From Desulfobacteraceae bacterium (lineage in GTDB: Bacteria; Desulfobacterota; DSM-4660; Desulfatiglandales; Desulfatiglandaceae): DNA of 9,395 bases. Position 1 is the first letter of the stretch. The number at the start of each line of letters is the position of its first letter. The translations under genes and the position numbers were made by a program. The notes beneath the pieces are model-generated. The model was not told where the DNA came from and did not search any database. It saw only the letters and a program-made list of their open reading frames with translations. This document shows positions 8,888 through 9,395 of the stretch, piece after piece. The stretch lies in contig DAOVUP010000027.1 in NCBI GenBank assembly GCA_030632525.1, positions 1 to 9,395 on the forward strand, read 5' to 3'.

Positions 8888-8915
8888 TTGACAATGAAAT
8901 AAGTATATATATCAT
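8888..8915 (+). promoter_or_regulatory. Promoter of the GntR-family gene, possibly giving a leaderless mRNA
   Basis: A perfect TTGACA (8888-8893) is followed after 16 nt by TATCAT (8910-8915), a 5/6 match to TATAAT. The start codon ATG begins at 8922, only 6 nt beyond the -10 box, so transcription would start at or within a base or two of the ATG. No Shine-Dalgarno-like stretch precedes that ATG, which agrees with leaderless initiation. The 8644-8887 stretch before it contains nothing I recognise except an AT-rich imperfect inverted repeat (8852-8872). Confidence 0.55.
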
Positions 8916-8921
8916 AACGAC

Positions 8922-9395
8922 ATGACATCGATTAACCGAGAAAGCCTACTGCCCCTTTATCACCAGGTTGAAGAGTCTATCCGCCAGGATATCGCCAATA
9001 GAATCTATCTTCCAGGCCAGTCCATCCCAACAGAACTTGAGCTTCAAGAAAAATTCAATGTTTCCAGGGAGACTGTTCGAAAAGCGGTGCAAAATCTCGT
9101 TTTTGCAGGACTGGTGGAGAAAAGAAAGGGGGTGGGGACTTTTATCACCCATCCAAAAATCATCCACAGAATTGGCCATGTTTACGGTTCCTACGAGGAA
9201 ATCGTGGCTCGAGGCATGATTCCCAGCACCACCTTTATTGAAAAGAAAGAAATGAGGCCCCCCGAGCCTATGCGCCAAGAGATGGCATTAGAAAAGGGGG
9301 CTACCGTTATCAAGGTGAAAAGATTGAGGTCTGTCAATGAGGAACCGGTCGCCATCTTGAGCAGCTATTTGCCCAAGGATTTGGTACCGGACTTG
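8922..9395 (+). CDS. GntR-family transcriptional regulator, HutC/UTRA subfamily (3' cut by window edge)
   Basis: 158 codons are open to the window edge without a stop. The N-terminal winged helix-turn-helix is classic GntR: LLPLYHQVEESIR (9-21), IYLPGQSIPTELEL (28-41), recognition region VSRETVRKAV (47-56), and the wing GLVEKRKGVGTFI (63-75). From about residue 95 a UTRA effector-binding domain begins, including GATVIKVKRLRSV and EEPVAILSSYLP, which identifies the HutC subfamily. These regulators bind short palindromes as dimers and are released by small ligands such as sugar phosphates, histidine intermediates or phosphonates; the ligand here is unknown. It is the first gene of a rightward unit whose targets probably lie beyond the window. 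The ATG has no ribosome-binding site; see the promoter entry. Confidence 0.93.
   Translation, partial: MTSINRESLLPLYHQVEESIRQDIANRIYLPGQSIPTELELQEKFNVSRETVRKAVQNLVFAGLVEKRKGVGTFITHPKIIHRIGHVYGSYEEIVARGMIPSTTFIEKKEMRPPEPMRQEMALEKGATVIKVKRLRSVNEEPVAILSSYLPKDLVPDL

Noticed and set aside
8718..8915. Minus-strand open frame of 65 codons with a hydrophobic C-terminus
   Set aside because: It overlaps the GntR promoter, has no Shine-Dalgarno, and the peptide matches nothing I recognise; probably chance.

Overview
The window looks like a chromosomal segment of a strict anaerobe, most likely a sulfate-reducing or syntrophic member of the Desulfobacterota (former Deltaproteobacteria). This is inferred from a single-chain pyruvate:ferredoxin oxidoreductase, a PflX-type radical SAM protein, a MtaA/HemE-type methyltransferase, NifX-like and DUF89 genes, and dispersed GC-hairpin repeats of a kind common in that phylum. 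No rRNA, tRNA, CRISPR array or complete insertion sequence is visible.

Layout. 1-130: tail of a glycosyltransferase (+). 143-270: a REP/MITE-like repeat between two 9-bp direct repeats. 322-768: Nudix hydrolase (-), divergent from the large nifJ-type gene at 937-4464 (+). A bidirectional hairpin terminator at 4497-4521 separates nifJ from a convergent PflX-like radical SAM gene at 4529-5482 (-). 5483-6059 is non-coding; its 3' part (5901-6030) can fold into several stems and forms a likely structured leader for a uroporphyrinogen-decarboxylase/MtaA-type methyltransferase at 6060-7085 (+). That gene meets a shortened NifX-like gene (7086-7283, -) stop to stop. Upstream of the NifX-like gene lie a small orphan reading frame, a 142-bp MITE (7384-7525) and a DUF89/ARMT1-like phosphatase (7526-8371, -). 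8428-8643 (-) holds the corpse of a REP-associated tyrosine transposase. The window ends in a GntR/HutC-family regulator (8922-9395, +, cut by the edge) that may be transcribed as a leaderless mRNA.

How the genes fit together. nifJ is central carbon metabolism: pyruvate to acetyl-CoA with reduced ferredoxin. The methyltransferase suggests corrinoid- or thiol-linked methyl transfer. The minus-strand block DUF89 - small ORF - NifX-like looks like a former operon. A MITE landed exactly at the DUF89 stop codon: it rebuilt that stop through its target duplication but removed the start codon of the following small frame. The NifX-like gene is also shorter than its family, so the downstream half of this operon may be decaying.

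The most rewarding items are the MITE with its TTACC target duplication, the transposase relic, the structured leader, and the possible leaderless GntR transcript. No complete new defence or metabolic system is evident.
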